From Pyropia yezoensis (taxonomy: Eukaryota > Rhodophyta > Bangiophyceae > Bangiales > Bangiaceae), in NCBI GenBank assembly GCA_009829735.1, contig CM020618.1:26760894-26824893 (forward strand): a stretch of DNA of 64,000 nucleotides, in the 5' to 3' direction. Below the pieces are notes generated by a model. That model did no database searches. It saw nothing but the letters and a program-made list of their open reading frames with translations, and was not told the origin of the DNA. This document shows positions 60,951-64,000 of this stretch, one piece after another (position 1 is the stretch's first letter; each line of letters begins with the position of its first letter). The position numbers were made by a program, and so were the translations under genes.

Positions 60951-61758
60951 GCACGAAGATTGATATGCGCCACCGCCGCGGCTGCCCAAGGCAGCAGGTG
61001 ACTGGCGGCTCCGCCTTCCCTCCCCTCACCCATCCCGCCTCGCTCCTCGTAGGGGCACCGTCAGCTGGGTCGCCAGCGGCGGCACCAGCGGCTCTGGCGG
61101 TCGAGATTGCGGAGCTCCCCCAAGCCTCGCCAATCTCGACGACGACGGTCGAGTGCGCGCGTGGCGGGGTGGCCTCTGGCTCAACTCCGATGCTCAACGT
61201 GCCCCAGTTCTCCCCCCCGCGGCGCTCAAGCCTACCCCACTTTGCCGGCGACGGCACCCCCTCCCCCGCTGGCAACCACCATGGGTGTCGGTGGATGACC
61301 GGCCTACATATACAGCCGTCCAGGCGGCAAAGGTCGCGTCGACGTCGGGGAAATGTGTTTGGCGGGCGATGCGGGGATGCGCGATGTGGATTATCGGCGC
61401 ATACGCCATTTCCATCGTGCACGTCGTCGATGCGGGGCTGCGGCATCGTTGAGCGTCGGTATCGACGGCACATACGTACCCGGCGTGGCCATGGAAGATC
61501 CTGTTCACGCGGCAGTGCCGGCGAGCTTGTTTGCGGCGTAGGTGCTAATGCTGTGGGGGGTGTGGGTGAGATTGGGGCGTGGTGCTCTTCAACGTTCGGC
61601 GGCGTGGGTAGTGATGCTGGGGGGGGTGTCTGTGAGATTGGGGCGTAGTGTTATTCAACGTTTGCCGTCCATTGCGTGGCCATGGCAGCGGATGGCCACG
61701 CGGCGACCTGTGTTGAGTGGACGACTCGAGAATGAGGATAAACCGAGCGAATGTACCA
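60951..61758. other. Region between convergent ORFs
   Basis: It contains a short inverted repeat (GTCGAGATTG at 61100-61109 against CAATCTCGAC at about 61131-61140) and the 66-bp duplication below. No gene is supported. Confidence 0.45.
61542..61673. repeat. 66-bp tandem duplication (two copies)
   Basis: Copies start at 61542 and 61608 and share GTGAGATTGGGGCGT and TTCAACGTT. They diverge at several positions, so the duplication is not recent. Confidence 0.7.
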
Positions 61759-63039
61759 TCAGCTATGGATATCAGCGCGCTCACTGGTGAGCGACATGGC
61801 ATGGCGCCGAATTGTGCTCACATCCCACTCCTCCCCCGCCTTCGGTGCAGGCTTCTTGGCGGTCACACTAGCCCACTCCGCGAGGGTCTCGGAAAGCTTG
61901 CCGAAAAAGAGGGCATCGAGCAGCGCCTGCACAAGCAGGTGCTTGTGCGCGCCCGAAGACCAACGGGCCCGCTTCAGGCAAGGTTTGTCGGCCGCCGCTC
62001 CCGCCGACGCCACCGGGGTGTTCTTCTCGCTATTCTCAGCGGCTTCCCTCGACGAATCGTGCAGGGCGCGTACCTTCTTGCCCAGCATCACTTCACTGAT
62101 GTCTTGTTGACGCCAGGTCTCTTTGGCCATTCCCGTGTGCCCGGCGAGAGGTAGCTTGTAGCAGTCGGGGACGAACTCCCGCGGAACGTTCTTGGCATAC
62201 TGCTCCTCGATGCTCTTCGCCCTCGCGCCGTACGCCACTCTCCGCATCTCAAGATGGTCCGTGTAGGGGTGGATAGAGGCCAGCGCCGCATTCACGCTGT
62301 CAAGGTCGTGGCTCTTCATCCCGCCGACTTGCTCACGCCACCAGTTTTCAGCCGTCGACCGCCTCAGAAAGAGGCGTACTTTGCGACACTGCGCCACCTG
62401 GGCCGGAAGCAACATGGCGTGCTCTTTGAGGCCCGTGCGCTTCCGTACAGCAGCTTGACCGATACCGCTGTACGAGTGAGAACGGAGCTCGGGTATGACC
62501 TTGAGATTAAGCCCTCGGAGAGCCTGCTGGTTGCATTCTCGCATCAAGTCCTGATGGTGAAAGACGGGGCCGGGGTCTGCAAGCGGCTTGAGGCCGTCCG
62601 GCGCCTTCTCAGCCGCCTTGAGGTTGACCTGCCCATTGTCCGCTAGGAGGAGGAAGTTGCGGTAGCTCATGATGTGGGCAATGAGCTCAAACAGATCTCG
62701 AGTTCCGGCCTTCCAGGTGTGCAACAGATTGGCATTGTACGCCCCTGCGGTCGCGTAGGGGCGCATCAGTGCCACCAGCTGGCCCAGGTCAAAGCAGTAC
62801 GACTTTTTTATTTCAAATTGCCAGCAATCTGTCGCGCCACCAGGTCCGGGCCAAACTTCGTGTGGCCAACAACCATGTACAGCACCATCGCGCAGTCCAA
62901 AAGATCCGTGGCAAGCAGCAGCCCCAGCCCGCCATAGAAGTGTGGCAGTATTGACCCCCAGGTAGGGGGGCAACACGTGCCATGCAAGGGGCGGCAGGCC
63001 ACTAGCCTGATCCGTTCCTCCCCCTGCATTTGGGTCCAT
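61759..63039 (-). CDS. Unidentified 426-aa protein, possibly transposon-borne
   Basis: I do not recognise the family. The open frame extends to 63408, but that part is antisense to the LTR and primer site of the adjoining retroelement. The Met at 63039 (MDPNAGGGTDQASG) is therefore the likely start. The protein looks folded and mostly helical: YCFDLGQLVALMRPY, LFELIAHIMSYRNFLLLADN, RLFLRRSTAENWWREQVGG, then CYKLPLAGHTGMAKETW. A charged Lys/Arg tail with KRARWSSGAHKHLLVQ could bind nucleic acid. No zinc motif or membrane segment is seen. It is convergent with the SAM/Cys-rich ORF; the two may belong to one DNA element. Confidence 0.55.
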   Translation of the reverse strand: MDPNAGGGTDQASGLPPLAWHVLPPYLGVNTATLLWRAGAAACHGSFGLRDGAVHGCWPHEVWPGPGGATDCWQFEIKKSYCFDLGQLVALMRPYATAGAYNANLLHTWKAGTRDLFELIAHIMSYRNFLLLADNGQVNLKAAEKAPDGLKPLADPGPVFHHQDLMRECNQQALRGLNLKVIPELRSHSYSGIGQAAVRKRTGLKEHAMLLPAQVAQCRKVRLFLRRSTAENWWREQVGGMKSHDLDSVNAALASIHPYTDHLEMRRVAYGARAKSIEEQYAKNVPREFVPDCYKLPLAGHTGMAKETWRQQDISEVMLGKKVRALHDSSREAAENSEKNTPVASAGAAADKPCLKRARWSSGAHKHLLVQALLDALFFGKLSETLAEWASVTAKKPAPKAGEEWDVSTIRRHAMSLTSERADIHS

Positions 63040-63123
63040 ATTCCCTAAGTTTGGGATAGTTAGCTTAGTAGTAAATCCAACTTGGATTTGAGGGTTTTCT
63101 GCATTTATCGTCTTGAATTTTCG

Positions 63124-63409
63124 TGTGGCCCGGTGGGCAGGTGCTGGGGTGGGAGATTCTGAGTGGCGAGATTCTGAGTGGACCCTGGGGGGATAAGGGG
63201 AGGGACAGCGGGGCTTGGCCCTGCGTCCCCGTCCCGACCAAGAAACTGTTGGACCACACTCCATCCTCTTGTTTGTCCGTGGGGGGTTTGCCCCGCAACA
63301 GGGACAGAGGGTGTGCGACTTGCACTTCTTCCGGTTCCCCCGACACGGGAGGCAGCCCTGGCACACCGCCCCAACTTGGGTGCCGTGTGTGCTTGTGGTT
63401 TTTGCCACA
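63124..63409 (+). repeat. Putative LTR of a third Gypsy-like element
   Basis: The 3' edge is firm: GCCACA followed by TT and a primer site identical in type to those at 23951 and 41222. The 5' edge is a guess from the first TGTGG. The sequence does not resemble the 571-bp LTRs. It contains a direct repeat of GAGATTCTGAGTGG (near 63152 and 63167). Confidence 0.55.
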
Positions 63410-63411
63410 TT

Positions 63412-63429
63412 TGGTGGAGCAGCAGGGGA
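63412..63429 (+). other. Primer-binding site
   Basis: TGGTGGAGCAGCAGGGGA, two bases after the putative LTR end; shared with the other Gypsy copies. Confidence 0.7.
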
Positions 63430-63528
63430 CAGAGGTAAACTTTACCTCCGGGTGCACCCGGGTGTAGGGGGCCCTCTGTCTCAGAGGAACGGTGGTCTTG
63501 GACCGTGTCGTACGGATCGTCAGCCAAC

Positions 63529-64000
63529 ATGGCTAGCTCGGACCCCCCGTCGTCCGGGGAGTACACGGGTGACGCACGTACTTCAGTGCCTTTGAATACT
63601 GGTGAGATACAGGTGGGTTTACCTGGGGTCGCAGAGGGACTAGAGGTCCCTCAAGCCAGCAGGACTGGAAGTGCAGGCGGGCAACAGGCCACCCCGACTC
63701 AGTCGGGAGTTCACTCGGGTGACACTTCTGATATGGGTGGGCCGAAGTCTGGCCACCGTGTGGTATACTCAACGGGAACGTCACAAGGGGTGAGGACTGT
63801 CCCCGCGGGTTCCACTCGGGTTGGAGCCAACTTTGGCTTGGAGCCGTCGCCAACTAGGCTTTCGGAGGACGGTGGACCTCCGTTGGTCGGCGATGGGCTC
63901 GCGCCCCGGCCCCCGGTTGAGACCCCTGAGGAACGTGGTTACCCCTCAGGTGGACTCCCGGAGGCGGACCGAGCCTCAACTGGAGTCGTCAATCCCCTCC
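63529..64000 (+). CDS. gag: Gag N-terminal part of the third Gypsy-like element (partial)
   Basis: It is open to the window edge, 157 codons, from the same CCAACATGG start context as the gag at 41430. The translation (MASSDPPSSGEYTGD, then Gly/Pro/Ser/Thr-rich) has the same composition and position as the disordered N-terminal third of the family Gag. The sequence itself is strongly diverged, so this is a separate subfamily. The capsid and zinc knuckle would lie beyond the window. Confidence 0.65.
   Translation, partial: MASSDPPSSGEYTGDARTSVPLNTGEIQVGLPGVAEGLEVPQASRTGSAGGQQATPTQSGVHSGDTSDMGGPKSGHRVVYSTGTSQGVRTVPAGSTRVGANFGLEPSPTRLSEDGGPPLVGDGLAPRPPVETPEERGYPSGGLPEADRASTGVVNPL

Larger units (their letters stand above)
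63124..64000 (+). mobile_element. 5' part of a third Gypsy-like element, cut by window end
   Basis: Putative LTR, primer site and gag start in the same order as the element at 40647. It begins about 85 bases from the start codon of the minus-strand 426-aa gene. The 3' part lies outside the window. Confidence 0.7.

Noticed and set aside
63040-63408. N-terminal Cys-rich extension of the minus-strand 426-aa ORF
   Set aside because: It is read antisense through the putative LTR and primer site of the adjoining element; the Cys pairs are by-products of that sequence.
1-64000. CRISPR arrays, bacterial operons or riboswitches
   Set aside because: No regularly spaced repeat array or prokaryotic gene layout; intron and element types indicate a eukaryotic nuclear genome.

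Overview
The window looks like nuclear DNA of a GC-rich, intron-poor eukaryote. Low-complexity Ala/Gly/Pro/Ser coding sequence, long G and C runs, one clear 181-bp GT-AG intron, and Ty3/Gypsy chromovirus, PIF/Harbinger and DIRS-like elements all point that way. A bangiophyte red alga (Porphyra/Pyropia type) would fit, but nothing in the sequence proves the taxon.

Layout. The first 20 kb is the genic part: a small hypothetical protein (892-1425, -); a secreted protein with two copies of an eight-cysteine module (3795-5453, -); a poorer-GC gene-free stretch (about 7.1-11.3 kb); a 702-aa protein with a PIP-box-like motif, two Rad18/UBZ4-type zinc fingers and tandem SUMO-interacting-motif-like repeats (11871-13979, -); a PH-domain/CAMK-like protein kinase with one intron (15348-17412, +); and an acidic low-complexity protein (18182-18901, -). 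From about 20 kb onward the window is mostly mobile DNA: a dead DIRS-like element (20326-23270, -); a degenerate Gypsy element (23374-31265); a region of no recognised genes with a coding-like minisatellite (about 36.8-37.6 kb); a PIF/Harbinger element (from about 38.6 kb) that is split by a young Gypsy chromovirus (40647-57445, 571-bp LTRs, 5-bp target duplication GTAGC); an unidentified element-like gene pair (58887-60950, + and 61759-63039, -); and the 5' end of a third Gypsy-like element running off the window (about 63124-64000).

How the parts work together. The Gypsy family carries gag, then protease reached by an apparent -1 frameshift at a G GGA AAC heptamer, then RT/RNase H/integrase/chromodomain starting at an ATGA overlap, and then a long antisense ORF of about 705 codons ending 146 nt beyond the pol stop. 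A diverged copy of that antisense ORF is recognisable in the older element at 28.5-30.6 kb, so it is part of the family. The young element appears twice internally (41913-48560 and 49061-55713) around a 500-N gap. The two copies differ in what I could compare only by single-base indels, so a false duplication at a contig join is more likely than a real tandem element, and the true element is probably about 9.6 kb.

Limits: no searches were run; gene models without recognisable domains rest on ORF length and composition only.
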